Counted from the first letter of the stretch, positions 18,687 to 27,459 are shown. The stretch is DNA of 64,000 nt from Microcoleus sp. AS-A8 (GCA_039962225.1 JAMPKV010000005.1:186001-250000); one strand, 5' to 3'. Notes: generated by a model from the sequence alone, not told the origin. Made by a program: numbers and translations.

Positions 18687-19376
18687 ATGGATGTCAACGA
18701 ACTTCTGTCACGTTATGCCGCAGGAGAAAGAGACTTTCGGGACGCCGACTTAGCTGGTGCAGATCTCAGTGGTGCGAACCTGAGTGAGGCCGACCTACGA
18801 GAAGCCAACCTCAGTGGTGCCAACCTTAGCGGTGCAGACTTAATTGGTTCCAGCTTCAGTGATGCCAACTTAAGTGATGCGGATTTAAGGGATGCCAACC
18901 TGATTGCTGCCAAACTCAGTGTTGCTATCTTGACTAATGTCAATTTAGTGGGTGCCAACCTCAGTGGTGCTGAACTCAGTGGTGCTAACCTGAATGAGGC
19001 AATGCTGGGGGCTGCCAACCTGATTGGTGCCATCTTGATTCGAGCCAAGCTACATGCAGCCAACTTAAACGGTGCCAATTTGAGCATTGCCAACTTGATT
19101 GGTGCCAACCTCAGTGGTGCCAACTTGATTGGTGCAAATTTGAGTGGTGCAAACCTGATAGAAGCCAACCTGAGTGGTGCCAACTTAAATGGAGCTCGGT
19201 TGTATCGAGCCAACCTGGCACATGCCAAGTTAAATGGGGCTAACTTATGTAGTGCCGATTTCAGTGACGCCAACTTAGCTAAGACTGACTTGACGGACGC
19301 TAATTTGGAGAACGCCAATCTGGAAGGAACTATTCTCAATGTGGCGACAAGTTCCGAACCCAGTGTCGTGAGTTAA
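18687..19376 (+). CDS. Pentapeptide-repeat protein without nuclease domain
   Basis: A 229-residue paralog of the preceding gene, starting MDVNELLSRYAAGERDF and consisting almost wholly of A(D/N)LxG pentapeptides to NLEGTIL. It ends 12 residues later, exactly where its two paralogs enter the nuclease-like domain, so it is a natural or derived domain-less version. ATG at 18687 aligns with the paralogs; the frame opens five codons earlier at 18672. It lies 68 bp after the preceding gene, probably in the same transcript. Pentapeptide proteins of the Qnr/MfpA type mimic DNA, but no target is indicated here. Confidence 0.85.
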   Translation: MDVNELLSRYAAGERDFRDADLAGADLSGANLSEADLREANLSGANLSGADLIGSSFSDANLSDADLRDANLIAAKLSVAILTNVNLVGANLSGAELSGANLNEAMLGAANLIGAILIRAKLHAANLNGANLSIANLIGANLSGANLIGANLSGANLIEANLSGANLNGARLYRANLAHAKLNGANLCSADFSDANLAKTDLTDANLENANLEGTILNVATSSEPSVVS

Positions 19377-19739
19377 TCGCCCAGAGTCTTCAGGGTGATG
19401 CAAATCACAGGGACAGGCTGAGCTAAGTCATTATCTGCCGCGCTCTATCTCCGCAACTCCTTCAAGAGGGAAACGAGAACCTTACAAAAGTATGCGGGTT
19501 ATTGGGGTATAGTTTGCCCACAAACTATACTCGAATTGACATTCCCGACGGGTAAACTTCGGAGAGCCTAATGACTTTACTCTCCGAGAGCATTCAGGGT
19601 GCGTCCCCTTCCGATTTGAACTCATTCACCCAATTTCAGGTTCTCTCACCTAAGATTACTTAGCGATTATCTAACTGCATAAGTAGCAGGTGATCTAGAG
19701 ATATATACAGGCAGAACACTCATTTTTTCTAAGCATTCA
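19377..19739. terminator. Intergenic hairpins after the pentapeptide pair
   Basis: A gap of 363 bp with two clear inverted repeats: GTATAGTTTG-ccca-CAAACTATAC (19507-19530) and CGGAGAG...CTCTCCG (19560-19586). Neither has a downstream T-run, so they are factor-dependent terminators at best, or regulatory structures for the lipoprotein gene downstream. Confidence 0.45.
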
Positions 19740-19748
19740 ATGGCGAAC

Positions 19749-20381
19749 ATGAAATCACTCTTCATCTCGGCAGCTTTGGCTTTAGTTATTCCTGTGGCTG
19801 CCTGTAGCGGCAATAACCAAGTAGCATCAAACAGTGTTCAATCACCCACAACACAATCTTCGGCTTTATCTGAAACAAAGTCAGATTCCGTAACTAAGGA
19901 TTGGTACACTTATAAAGCCAAAGATAACAGTTATACTATCCAGTTTCCTAGTAAACCACAGGAGGAAGATAAGACGGTTGCCAACCCTAATGTAGGGAAG
20001 CTTAAGTATATGCAGGTTTTGTATGAAGACAAAGCTAATAATCGAGCTTATTTAACTTCCAATATAATTTACCCTGGAAAATTGAGTCAATATAACTTTG
20101 AGAAAGATAGTCTTGAAAAAGAGCTGGATGGGATTCGCGATGGACAAGCTCAAGGTAGCAACTCAACTGTGACAAGTGAAAAGACGATTACATTCAATGG
20201 TTTGACGGGAAGGGAAATTACTTTTAAGGGGAAAAGTCAGCGGGGCGAGGCCATGATGTCACGAATTATGATCGACCCTAAAAAGCCAGCTTTATATCAA
20301 TTAATAGTTGTAGCAGGCGATGGCAACTTAGCTTTTCCTGAAGCTCAGGCTTTTCTGGATTCTTTGACGATTTCTAAGTAA
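19749..20381 (+). CDS. Predicted lipoprotein
   Basis: A 210-residue lipoprotein. The signal peptide MKSLFISAALALVIPVAAC ends in lipobox VAAC, so the mature protein should be acylated at that Cys and held at the outer face of a membrane. After a Ser/Thr/Gln-rich linker, the domain begins YTIQFPSKPQEE, a motif seen in many cyanobacterial exported proteins with a PsbP/DcrB-like fold, and ends with a helix (EAQAFLDSL) as such folds do. Function unknown. The frame also has an ATG three codons earlier (19740). Confidence 0.82.
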   Translation: MKSLFISAALALVIPVAACSGNNQVASNSVQSPTTQSSALSETKSDSVTKDWYTYKAKDNSYTIQFPSKPQEEDKTVANPNVGKLKYMQVLYEDKANNRAYLTSNIIYPGKLSQYNFEKDSLEKELDGIRDGQAQGSNSTVTSEKTITFNGLTGREITFKGKSQRGEAMMSRIMIDPKKPALYQLIVVAGDGNLAFPEAQAFLDSLTISK

Positions 20382-20471
20382 AATGATGCATTAAAATTAT
20401 TACTTAAAATATCGTCGTGAATTTTTGCTAATCATGAGTTTCATTTTGCTCAATGAAGGATAGCCAAATAA

Positions 20472-21110
20472 ATGATATCTATCAATCAATCACAGGAAAC
20501 CCGAAATACGGCTAAGACTGAAGTGTCTATTAGGCGTAAACTATACAATCGAATTTCACTCATGGTAGCTGCGGGAGTGAGTATAGGTTTGGTTGCTACT
20601 AATGTTCATTTAACCCAAGCAGCCTTAACGCCTTCACCAAACCAGACTCAAACAATTTCTAATTCCCCTATCTTGCTGGTACAAAGCATTAATCGGAATG
20701 AAGTTTTGGCAGCGCACAATAAATATCGTCAACAAGTAAATGTGCCCAGTCTAAAATGGTCTAATAGCTTGGCAAGTTCTGCTCAGCAATGGGCGAAGCA
20801 ACTGGCTTCTACGAATACATTCAAACATAGTTCCACGAACTATGGAGAAAACATTTGGGCTGGCACTAAAGGGCGTTATTCACAGGCCAAAATGGTTGAT
20901 AACTGGGGAAGTGAAAAGCAGTATTTCATTCCCAATAGTACTTTCCCGAATACCTGTAGAGGAGGTTGGCAAAAATGTGGTCACTACACCCAAATTATCT
21001 GGAAGAATACAACAGAAGTTGGTTGTGGTCTAGCTAGAGGTGCCCAGATGGATTACTTTGTTTGTCAATACAATCCGCCAGGGAATTTCCAGGGACAAAA
21101 GCCGTATTAA
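20472..21110 (+). CDS. Secreted CAP-domain (SCP/PR-1-like) protein
   Basis: A 212-residue protein with a long N-terminal region and a hydrophobic segment (about 30-53, ending LTQAAL) that should act as signal peptide. Residues about 75-205 form a CAP domain: VLAAHNKYRQQVNVPSLKW, the His in FKHSSTNYGENIW, the CAP1-like signature GHYTQIIWKNTTEVGCG and CAP2-like FVCQYNPPGNFQG. Cys residues fit eukaryotic PR-1-type disulfides, consistent with export. CAP proteins bind lipids or ligands outside cells; a specific role is not known here. It follows the lipoprotein gene by 90 bp in the same direction. Confidence 0.9.
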   Translation: MISINQSQETRNTAKTEVSIRRKLYNRISLMVAAGVSIGLVATNVHLTQAALTPSPNQTQTISNSPILLVQSINRNEVLAAHNKYRQQVNVPSLKWSNSLASSAQQWAKQLASTNTFKHSSTNYGENIWAGTKGRYSQAKMVDNWGSEKQYFIPNSTFPNTCRGGWQKCGHYTQIIWKNTTEVGCGLARGAQMDYFVCQYNPPGNFQGQKPY

Positions 21111-21181
21111 TATCATTTCATTGTGGTTGATTTAGGGTGGTCAGCAGGAGAGAAGAACCACTGCTGAGGCTTTATCGATCA

Positions 21182-21222
21182 GCGATCGCGCTTTAGTGAT
21201 GTTCTGGTTGGTTGGGGATGCG
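21182..21222 (+). repeat. Dispersed 40-bp repeat, copy A
   Basis: Core TTTAGTGATGTTCTGGTTGG preceded by GCGATCGCGC and followed by TTGGGGATGCG. Two further copies are at 22642 and 22842, all on the same strand, flanking the small-gene patch. Confidence 0.6.
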
Positions 21223-21294
21223 ATCGCATAGATCAGTTTGTCGTTGCTGCCAGCTTGCTTCGAGTCGGGCGATTCCCTTCGGGATAGCTTCGCT

Positions 21295-21585
21295 TCACGC
21301 TTCTTCTGCGTATCGTTGAGCCTCTTGCAGGATGAGTGACCAAAGGGCGTTGAGGGCTTCCAGATTTGAGCAGAAGCAGATTAGAGTGCGGCAAGCGGCA
21401 ATCCACTGTTTGAGTTTGCGGTAACTGATAAAGTAACCTCCTAATCCTTGAATATGCACCCAGAGGACGTTATGCCATTTTTCCCCGTTGAGGATGCGCT
21501 CTGGGTTGATTTTCAGGTGTTTGGCAATTTGCCGGAGGGTGATAACAAAGGTCTGGGGGTTGATGCGGTGGCGTAGGGGTTGCAT
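21295..21585 (-). CDS. Hypothetical protein (96 aa)
   Basis: A 96-residue protein, basic in its N-terminal half (INPQTFVITLRQIAKHLKIN) and Trp/Leu-rich later, with a C-terminal helix. I recognise no family. No transmembrane segment is evident. Its reading frame is well used and it is flanked by other small genes (21794, 22143, 22381), so this may be an accessory patch. Coding status is moderately likely. Confidence 0.55.
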   Translation of the reverse strand: MQPLRHRINPQTFVITLRQIAKHLKINPERILNGEKWHNVLWVHIQGLGGYFISYRKLKQWIAACRTLICFCSNLEALNALWSLILQEAQRYAEEA

Positions 21586-21700
21586 GGCTGTTTTGGGATT
21601 TGGGCGGATTTAGAAGAACCCCTCCCCAGTCCTCATCCTCACCTTCGGCTCCGGTCGCTCCGGTTCTTGTAACGGGGAGGGAGCTAGAGTATTGTTACTT

Positions 21701-21717
21701 CCCCCCGTTGCGGGGGG
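21701..21717. repeat. GC-rich palindrome CCCCCCG-ttg-CGGGGGG
   Basis: A perfect 7-bp inverted repeat in the gap between two small minus-strand genes. It belongs to the C/G-rich hairpins scattered through this genome (see 25975 and 47378). It could act as a transcript-stabilising or terminating hairpin. Confidence 0.55.
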
Positions 21718-21793
21718 ATTGAGGGGGGTTTCTGAGGTGACTGACTCAACAGATTGATTTACTCAAGTGTCAGACTTGGCTATCCTGTTGTTC

Positions 21794-21976
21794 CTATTCA
21801 ATAGGAGCGAAGATAATCTCAAACTCAGCCGCAGGAATAAACCGCCGCAAAAGTCTCAGATGGTCGTTAGCATCTTGACGGTTTCGGAAACGGGCGACGC
21901 TGTAGTGTCGAGCATCGGGCAAAATTCGCACAATCGTCCAAGGGCGATCGCTTTGTTGGCTCAGTAGTTTTACCAT
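21794..21976 (-). CDS. Small conserved hypothetical protein (60 aa)
   Basis: A basic 60-residue protein: RPWTIVRILPDARHYSVARF, followed by NRQDANDHLRLLRRF and a short C-terminal strand. It is soluble and small, with a strand-strand-helix-strand look. I believe similar proteins occur in many cyanobacteria, but function is unknown. GGAG is present about ten bases before the ATG (in the minus orientation, AAGGAGAC). Confidence 0.68.
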   Translation of the reverse strand: MVKLLSQQSDRPWTIVRILPDARHYSVARFRNRQDANDHLRLLRRFIPAAEFEIIFAPIE

Positions 21977-22087
21977 TGTGAAAGTCTCCTTATATTTTGG
22001 GAGCCAGAAGCCAGCGTTAGCCCTGTCAAAGTTAAGCGCTGGCTTTGACTTTTCATGATAAACATCATACTTCGTTTTTATGTGTTT

Positions 22088-22134
22088 CTGTGTGTTTTTA
22101 GTTGTATTTGTTTATCAGACTGCAAAACACACAG
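22088..22134 (+). promoter_or_regulatory. Perfect 11-bp inverted repeat abutting the RBS of the RHH gene
   Basis: CTGTGTGTTTT (22088-22098) and AAAACACACAG (22124-22134) are exact reverse complements separated by 25 bp. The 3' arm ends inside the Shine-Dalgarno AGGAG (22133-22137), nine bases before ATG 22143. It may be an operator for the ribbon-helix-helix product (autorepression) or an RNA hairpin that partly hides the RBS. Both are inference. Confidence 0.55.
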
Positions 22135-22142
22135 GAGTCCCT

Positions 22143-22334
22143 ATGATGGATGATATGGCGAAGGTAACGGTGACCCTATATATGGATGAGGAAGACAAAG
22201 AGGCGCTGCAAAGATTGGCAGATGCCCAAGAGCGCTCTTTGTCTCAGATGGCAGTGCTAATTCTTAAACGAGCGATTAGACAAGCTCAGGAGAGAGGAGA
22301 AATCCCGTCCAACAAAGAACCTCCGACTCGCTAA
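22143..22334 (+). CDS. Ribbon-helix-helix (CopG-like) DNA-binding protein
   Basis: A 63-residue protein: the beta-strand KVTVTLYMDEED, helix KEALQRLADAQERS and helix SLSQMAVLILKRAIRQAQE fit a CopG/Arc-type ribbon-helix-helix dimer. The frame is open from 22080, but AGGAG at 22133-22137 supports ATG 22143 or 22146. Such proteins act as transcription factors or antitoxins; no toxin gene is adjacent. The XRE gene follows 46 bp downstream in the same direction, so the two may form one regulatory unit. Confidence 0.78.
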   Translation: MMDDMAKVTVTLYMDEEDKEALQRLADAQERSLSQMAVLILKRAIRQAQERGEIPSNKEPPTR

Positions 22335-22380
22335 AGGGGAGCCGTTGACTCGGTTATGAGCCTCTGACAAAATCTGAGGC

Positions 22381-22623
22381 ATGGGACAAGCACGCAAAGC
22401 TCTTAAAAAGGTCTTGGAGATTTATGACATCAGCCAATATCGATTAGCGGCAGAATTGGGGGTTGGACGCTCCAATGTTTACCGCTGGGTTAATGAGATA
22501 AGAGATCCAACGGCTGAAACTGTCAAAGATGTTGTGGAAGTGCTGCGGAAGATTAACCCAGATGCGGCGGCTGAGTTTATTCGGCTGTATTTAGGTGGTG
22601 GCTTAATTGAAGAGGAAGAGTAA
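22381..22623 (+). CDS. Small XRE-family HTH protein
   Basis: An 80-residue protein with a helix-turn-helix in the middle: ISQYRLAAELGVGRSNVYRW (about 17-36), and an acidic C terminus (FIRLYLGGGLIEEEE). It belongs to a kind of short XRE regulator that is frequent in filamentous cyanobacteria. Likely co-transcribed with the RHH gene upstream. Targets are unknown. It could be an antitoxin-like protein, but no toxin is visible. Confidence 0.8.
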   Translation: MGQARKALKKVLEIYDISQYRLAAELGVGRSNVYRWVNEIRDPTAETVKDVVEVLRKINPDAAAEFIRLYLGGGLIEEEE

Positions 22624-22994
22624 TTGTAGCGGATGAGGAGTGCGATCGCGTTTTAGTGCTGTTCTGGTTGGAGATGCGAGCGCAGCTGAACAACGTGTCT
22701 AAATGCTGGAGAAACGGCGGCGACCGATCGGAGTCAATCCAGATTCTCTGGCGTGAGAATAGGGTGCAATCTTGTTTCACTGCTGTTCGGGTGCTAAAGT
22801 TTCTTCCCCCCGTGGGGAAAGCCCAAGATCAAGATTAGGGAGTGATCGTGCTTTCCTGATGTTCTGGTTGGTTGAGAATGCTCTTTTTTCCATGCTGCTG
22901 CGTCTAGTACACAGTCCTAGTGATTAGATCGGACTGTCTGTAATGCATAGGAATAATAAGAGTGACACAACGTGAACCTTTATAGGAGGATTCT
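22624..22994 (+). repeat. Repeat-rich gap with copies B and C of the 40-bp repeat
   Basis: This 371-bp gap has no gene. Copy B (22642-22676, core TTTTAGTGCTGTTCTGGTTGG, lacking four bases after the core) and copy C (22842-22880, core CTTTCCTGATGTTCTGGTTGG) match copy A at 21182. A weaker version (TTTCACTGCTGTTCGGGTG) lies at about 22775-22793. Confidence 0.55.
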
Positions 22995-23207
22995 ATGTAC
23001 CAGCACAACCACAATGTTCCCCTATGGGCAAGTCAAGGGGGCTACATGCTTGGTAGCCGTCGTTCAACTCCAGAGGAAAGAAGTTTAGCTGGACGTTATT
23101 TGCTTTCTTGGAGAGCGCTTAACCTACTAAATGAACACCTCAGCTACGTATACCCCAGCTATTTCTGGAGTGATCGGCTCGATCTGTTTGCCCCAAAGGA
23201 AAGATAA
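22995..23207 (+). CDS. Small hypothetical protein (70 aa)
   Basis: A 70-residue product with AGGAGG seven bases upstream of the ATG, one of the best ribosome-binding sites in the window. The protein is Tyr/Trp/Ser-rich (LAGRYLLSWRALNLLNEHLS, then YPSYFWSDRLD) and has no transmembrane segment. I do not recognise it. It lies 132 bp before the third pentapeptide gene, in the same direction, and may be cotranscribed. Confidence 0.65.
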   Translation: MYQHNHNVPLWASQGGYMLGSRRSTPEERSLAGRYLLSWRALNLLNEHLSYVYPSYFWSDRLDLFAPKER

Positions 23208-23339
23208 AAATCGGTAGGTTCTTGAATAATCTTAAGAACCTACCACTATTGGATAAAAATTGACCCCCTCGTAGTGCTAAGGATAGTTTTGGGAAAAATA
23301 TTGATAGAGCTAACTTCCCCAAGCACAAAATACATATAT

Positions 23340-24419
23340 ATGGATGCTCACGAACTGTTAGAGCGTTATGCGGCAGGACAAAGGGATTTTCATGGTGCTG
23401 ACATAAGTAGTGCTGACTTGTGTTGTGCCGATTTGAGCTATGTTGACCTAAGCCTTGCAAACCTAAGCCGTGCCGATCTCAGTGGTGCTGATTTGAGCTG
23501 TGCCCATCTGAATGATGCCAACCTTCGGCAGGCTGATTTGAGTGATGCTAATTTGAATAATGCTTATCTGCTTGGTGCCGATTTACATGGTGCCTACCTG
23601 AGTGAGGCTGACCTGAGGGATGCCAACTTGACTGGTGCTGATCTGAGTAACGCCTATCTATCTGGTGCAGATCTAGCTGATGCTTACTTGGTTGCTGCTG
23701 ACCTGAGGGATGCCAACTTGATTGCTGCTGACCTGAGAGATGCCAACTTGACTGGTGCTGATCTGAGCAATGCTAACCTCAGTAGTGCCAATTTGAGTGA
23801 TACCTATTTGATTGCTGGCAACCTTACGGATACCAAACTGCAATTTGTCAATCTGAGCGGTGCAAATCTATGTGGAGCTAACTTACAAGGAGCCATACTC
23901 ACACAGTCTAACTTGGGTAATATCAAATTAAATAGAGCTGACTTACGCAATGCAGACTTAACGGGAACTAACTTAACTAACGCTGACCTGGATATAGCTA
24001 ATTTAGAAGGAACAATGCTAAGGCTGGCTGGAAATTGGAATGTAAGTAACCAGGGTATTAAGGCTACCTATGAATGGAACGGTCTTTTCTTCCGCTCGAA
24101 AACTGAGATTAAAATTGCAGAAGCGCTTGAGCGTGTAGGTGTTCTTTTTTACCCAAACTGCAAAGCTCGCCTCAAGACTTCTAAAAATAGAGACAGTAAG
24201 GAAACTGATTTTTTAGTTTTTTACAAGGGTAAGTGGGGAATTCTTGAAGTAGACGGAGAACCTTGGCATCCACCCTCTCGCACGGTACATGATCACGAGC
24301 GGGATCGCTTCTTCAAAGTTCATGGCATTCGGATTGTGGAGCATTACGATGCTTCCCGATGCTGGGAGCAACCAGATGTAGTTGTACAAGAATTTCTACA
24401 GATTTTAAGTCAAGTTTAG
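23340..24419 (+). CDS. Pentapeptide-repeat protein fused to PD-(D/E)XK-like domain (intact form)
   Basis: A 359-residue protein and the cleanest member of the local family. Leader MDAHELLERYAAGQRDF is followed by about 41 A(D/N)Lxx pentapeptides (residues 17-228), then a restriction-endonuclease-like domain (245-357): KTE (Glu256), ETDFLV (Asp290), GILEVDGEP (Glu303-x-Asp305), DHERDRFFKVHGIRIVEHYD and a C-terminal helix EFLQIL. This E...D...ExD plan resembles DUF559/Vsr-like nuclease folds. ATG at 23340 aligns with the paralogs; the frame opens at 23274. Activity and target are unknown; DNA as substrate is inference. Confidence 0.87.
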   Translation: MDAHELLERYAAGQRDFHGADISSADLCCADLSYVDLSLANLSRADLSGADLSCAHLNDANLRQADLSDANLNNAYLLGADLHGAYLSEADLRDANLTGADLSNAYLSGADLADAYLVAADLRDANLIAADLRDANLTGADLSNANLSSANLSDTYLIAGNLTDTKLQFVNLSGANLCGANLQGAILTQSNLGNIKLNRADLRNADLTGTNLTNADLDIANLEGTMLRLAGNWNVSNQGIKATYEWNGLFFRSKTEIKIAEALERVGVLFYPNCKARLKTSKNRDSKETDFLVFYKGKWGILEVDGEPWHPPSRTVHDHERDRFFKVHGIRIVEHYDASRCWEQPDVVVQEFLQILSQV

Positions 24420-24427
24420 CAGCAAAA

Positions 24428-24522
24428 GTCCTCTTAAGAGGACTAAGCGCTTACTATATATATAAAGATTTCAGTCCACTTTAGTGGACTTTTTCTATTA
24501 GCCCGGAAATTGATTTCCGGGC
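24428..24522 (+). terminator. Three consecutive hairpins, including a Rho-independent terminator
   Basis: Downstream of the pentapeptide-nuclease gene: GTCCTCTT-AAGAGGAC (24428-24443); AGTCCACTttAGTGGACT followed by TTTTTC (24473-24495), a good intrinsic terminator; and GCCCGGAAAttgATTTCCGGGC (24501-24522). A palindromic GGGTGAGCA/TGCCCACCC element follows at 24573-24592. The next gene (sufS) is convergent. Confidence 0.8.
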
Positions 24523-24622
24523 GGGTTTGGTAGTTGACCGAGAAGTGTGCAAGAGGTGAATAAAACATTAAAGGGTGAGCATTGCCCACCCTACTAAGAT
24601 AACAAGATTCTACAGTTTCTTT

Positions 24623-25885
24623 TTATCCCAAAATGCTACCGAAAAAGTCCATTGTCTCCTTAAGCGCTTTGATGAAAGCGTCAATGTCTTCACGAGTATT
24701 GTAGAAATACAAACTTGCCCGTGCTGTACCTGCAACCCCTAAAATGCGGTGTAAGGGTTGAGTGCAGTGATGACCCGAACGGATGGCGATCGCTTCTTGG
24801 TCTAGCATTGTAGAAACATCGCTGGAGTCGAGTCCGGGAACTGTAAATGATGCCAGTGCTGCCCTACCTTTTCCGTTTGCGGTGGGTTGCGGACCGTATA
24901 CTTTAATGTCAGGAATACCGCGTAATTTCTCGAAGAGATAAGCAGTTAACTCTTCCTCATAAGCATGGATTTTGCCCATACCGATTCCCATGAGATAGTC
25001 TACCGCCGCACCCAGCGCGATCGCTTCCCCAATGGCGGGCGTTCCAGCTTCAAATTTATGGGGTAACTCCGCATACGTCGAGTGATCGAGGTAAACTTCC
25101 GAAATCATTTCGCCGCCACCCATAAACGGAGGCATTGCCTCTAGCAAGCCCAGTTTGCCATACAAAAAGCCAATTCCCGTAGGCGCACACATTTTGTGTC
25201 CCGATGCGACTAACCAATCACAGTCCATGGTCTGGACATCAATCGGCATGTGAGGCACACTCTGACAAGCGTCGATCAGTACCTTCGCTCCATGACGATG
25301 CGCGATCGCAATTATCTCTTCCACTGGGTTAATACAACCCAACGTGTTAGAAACATGAACCACACTCACCAGTTTAGTTTGATCCGAAATTAGCTCCTGG
25401 AACTGCGCTAAATCAAACTCCTGTGTGTCCGTCAATCCCACATACTTAATTACCGCACCCGTCCGCTGAGCCATCAACTGCCAGGGAATGATGTTGCTGT
25501 GGTGTTCCATCACCGAGAGGATAATCTCATCTCCCGGTTTCAAGCTATTCAACGCCCAGCTATAAGCCACTAAATTAATCGCTTCACTGGCATTGCGGGT
25601 AAAGACAATTTCTTGCCGCGAAGCCGCATTCACAAAGCTGGCGACTTTATCCCTCGCGCCCTCATACGCCTCTGTTGCTCTGACACTCAGGCTATGAGCG
25701 CCCCGATGGACATTCGCATTATCCCGTTCGTAGTAGTGGCGTAGGGCATCCAATACGGCGAGTGGTTTTTGCGAAGTCGCTGCATTATCCAGATACACGA
25801 GGGGTTTTTCATTGACTTCCTGATGCAAAATGGGGAAGTCAGCGCGGACTGCATCGGCAATAGTTCTTTGTGTGGTGAACGTCAT
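24623..25885 (-). CDS. sufS: Cysteine desulfurase SufS
   Basis: A PLP enzyme that takes sulfur from cysteine for Fe-S cluster assembly in the cytosol. The 420-residue protein shows [11 protein letters not shown] near the N terminus, the PLP-lysine motif [12 protein letters not shown] (about 228-239) and the SufS-type sulfur-carrier site [12 protein letters not shown] (Cys near residue 371). ATG at 25885 is preferred over the GTG three codons earlier. It is the last gene of sufBCDS, but separated from sufD by a 185-bp gap holding a hairpin element, so its expression may be partly uncoupled. Confidence 0.96.
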   Translation of the reverse strand: MTFTTQRTIADAVRADFPILHQEVNEKPLVYLDNAATSQKPLAVLDALRHYYERDNANVHRGAHSLSVRATEAYEGARDKVASFVNAASRQEIVFTRNASEAINLVAYSWALNSLKPGDEIILSVMEHHSNIIPWQLMAQRTGAVIKYVGLTDTQEFDLAQFQELISDQTKLVSVVHVSNTLGCINPVEEIIAIAHRHGAKVLIDACQSVPHMPIDVQTMDCDWLVASGHKMCAPTGIGFLYGKLGLLEAMPPFMGGGEMISEVYLDHSTYAELPHKFEAGTPAIGEAIALGAAVDYLMGIGMGKIHAYEEELTAYLFEKLRGIPDIKVYGPQPTANGKGRAALASFTVPGLDSSDVSTMLDQEAIAIRSGHHCTQPLHRILGVAGTARASLYFYNTREDIDAFIKALKETMDFFGSILG

Positions 25886-25942
25886 TTTGGGCACTGGGGA
25901 TTGGAAGTGGGTAAGTCTGGCAAATGACTCATGACTTTATAG

Positions 25943-26058
25943 AGCGTATTTGAAAAGTCAAGCTTATTTGTCCTAACCCCCCTCTCAACAGTAGGAGAGG
26001 GGTTGGGGGAGAGGTTAAAGCAAGATTAAATAAGCATAAAAACAACTTTTCAAACACT
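25943..26058. mobile_element. MITE-like palindromic element between sufD and sufS
   Basis: A 116-bp AT-rich element with imperfect terminal inverted repeats: the left arm contains TTTGAAAAGT and GCTTATTT, and the right arm (26028-26058) contains AAATAAGC and ACTTTTCAAA, their exact reverse complements. Its centre carries a second hairpin, AACCCC..CTCTC / GAGAGGGGTT (25975-26004). No ORF. Shape and size fit a non-autonomous element that folds into a long hairpin in the suf transcript. Confidence 0.55.
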
Positions 26059-26070
26059 TTCTTCGCACGA

Positions 26071-27459
26071 CTAAAATGTTCTACAGGCAACACAGCGAGT
26101 CAGCTTTTGACGCATTGAAGCCACAGGAATGCCCTTGATAATCTCAGCCGCAAACGCATCTAACAACAGTTCACGAGCATTGACTGCATTGATGCCACGG
26201 CTTTGCAGGTAGAAGATATCATCGGCTTCTAACTGGCTGACGGTAGCACCGTGGGCACATTTAACTTGATCAGCCGTGATTTCCAGTTGGGGTTTAGTAT
26301 CAACGCGAGCTTTGGACGATAACAGTAAGTTGCGGTTCAACTGGCTGGCGTTGGTAAATTGGGCAGTTTGTGGCACAAAAACCTTACCGTTAAATATCGC
26401 TTGAGCGCGGTCATCGATAATACATTTGTGCAATTGGTTAGCGGTACCGTTGGGATGATTGAGAACGATCGCACTATGGGTATCTGCCACCTGTTCACCC
26501 CCAATCAAGGCTAAACTATTGAGAGTCGTTTCCGTCCCCTCTCCAGTCTGGAAGACTTCTAAATGATGGCGAGAGAGTTTGGAGCCGAAGGTGATGGCAT
26601 TGCCGATGTAACGACTATACCGAGATTGTGCGATCGCACTTTTCCCAATATGAAACGCGCCTTTGCTCTCCTGATCAATCCGCGTATGGCTAACTTGTGC
26701 ATTCTCCTCTAATACGATTTCCGTCACCGTATTAGTGAAGTAAATTTTTTGTGCGTCGTTACCGCATCTGTGGTTACGATACTCTTCAACTAATGTTAAA
26801 TTACTGCCCGATTCTGCCACCACCAAACATCGGGGGAGAGAAACAATAGGCGTCTTACTAACCGTTGAGATAAATAGCAGATGAACAGGCGTTTCTACCT
26901 GCTGATTCTTCGCTACCCACACAACCGCCGCATCCGTTAAACTCGCCGTATTCAGAGCCGTAAATACCTCTGCCGAACCCGGTTGCTGGGCAAGATAGTT
27001 GCCAACTTTTGACCGATAAGCCACTGGTAACTGAGCCAAATTACTGACAACCAATCCCTCTGGCAAATCAGTAATCGCTGACAGGTGAGGTGCATAAATC
27101 CCATTCACGAAGACTAATCGAATAGACGCTTCGGGTAGGGCAAACTCAGTCGCCACAGACTCGGCGATTTCACCCTGACTTTCAGCTGTCTGAAAATCAA
27201 CCTGCCATAGGGGCGACAAGTCAGTAAAGCGCCAGTCCTCATCCCGCTTGGTAGGGAGGGTGAGTGTCTTAACCCAACGAGCAGCGCGATCGCGTAATTG
27301 CTTTAATAAAGCCGTTGTATCCGGCTCAATGGCTTGGATTGCTAGGGTTTGGCAATGATTTAATAAGCTCAGTAGATGGGCATCTTGACCCTCCAAGGTC
27401 GAGATTACCCCCAAATCTTCTAAATTAGGAATCGTACTGGCAGAAACTTGTACCGTCAT
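26071..27459 (-). CDS. sufD: Fe-S cluster assembly scaffold subunit SufD
   Basis: Partner of SufB and SufC in the SufBC2D scaffold that builds Fe-S clusters. The 462-residue protein has an N-terminal helical region (with [11 protein letters not shown]) and the right-handed beta-helix core, including [35 protein letters not shown] and the C-terminal [22 protein letters not shown]. Its ATG overlaps the sufC stop by four bases (ATGA, 27456-27459), indicating translational coupling. Confidence 0.95.
   Translation of the reverse strand: MTVQVSASTIPNLEDLGVISTLEGQDAHLLSLLNHCQTLAIQAIEPDTTALLKQLRDRAARWVKTLTLPTKRDEDWRFTDLSPLWQVDFQTAESQGEIAESVATEFALPEASIRLVFVNGIYAPHLSAITDLPEGLVVSNLAQLPVAYRSKVGNYLAQQPGSAEVFTALNTASLTDAAVVWVAKNQQVETPVHLLFISTVSKTPIVSLPRCLVVAESGSNLTLVEEYRNHRCGNDAQKIYFTNTVTEIVLEENAQVSHTRIDQESKGAFHIGKSAIAQSRYSRYIGNAITFGSKLSRHHLEVFQTGEGTETTLNSLALIGGEQVADTHSAIVLNHPNGTANQLHKCIIDDRAQAIFNGKVFVPQTAQFTNASQLNRNLLLSSKARVDTKPQLEITADQVKCAHGATVSQLEADDIFYLQSRGINAVNARELLLDAFAAEIIKGIPVASMRQKLTRCVACRTF

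Noticed and set aside
18713-19339. 208-codon open frame antisense to the pentapeptide gene
   Set aside because: Its product is an artificial (R/K)LA(P/S)-type repeat that only mirrors the pentapeptide DNA; no RBS or independent support. Similar for 17409-17699.
17383-19340. Possible CRISPR array or satellite DNA
   Set aside because: The short repeats are in frame, 15 bp in period, imperfect and encode pentapeptides; there are no unique spacers.
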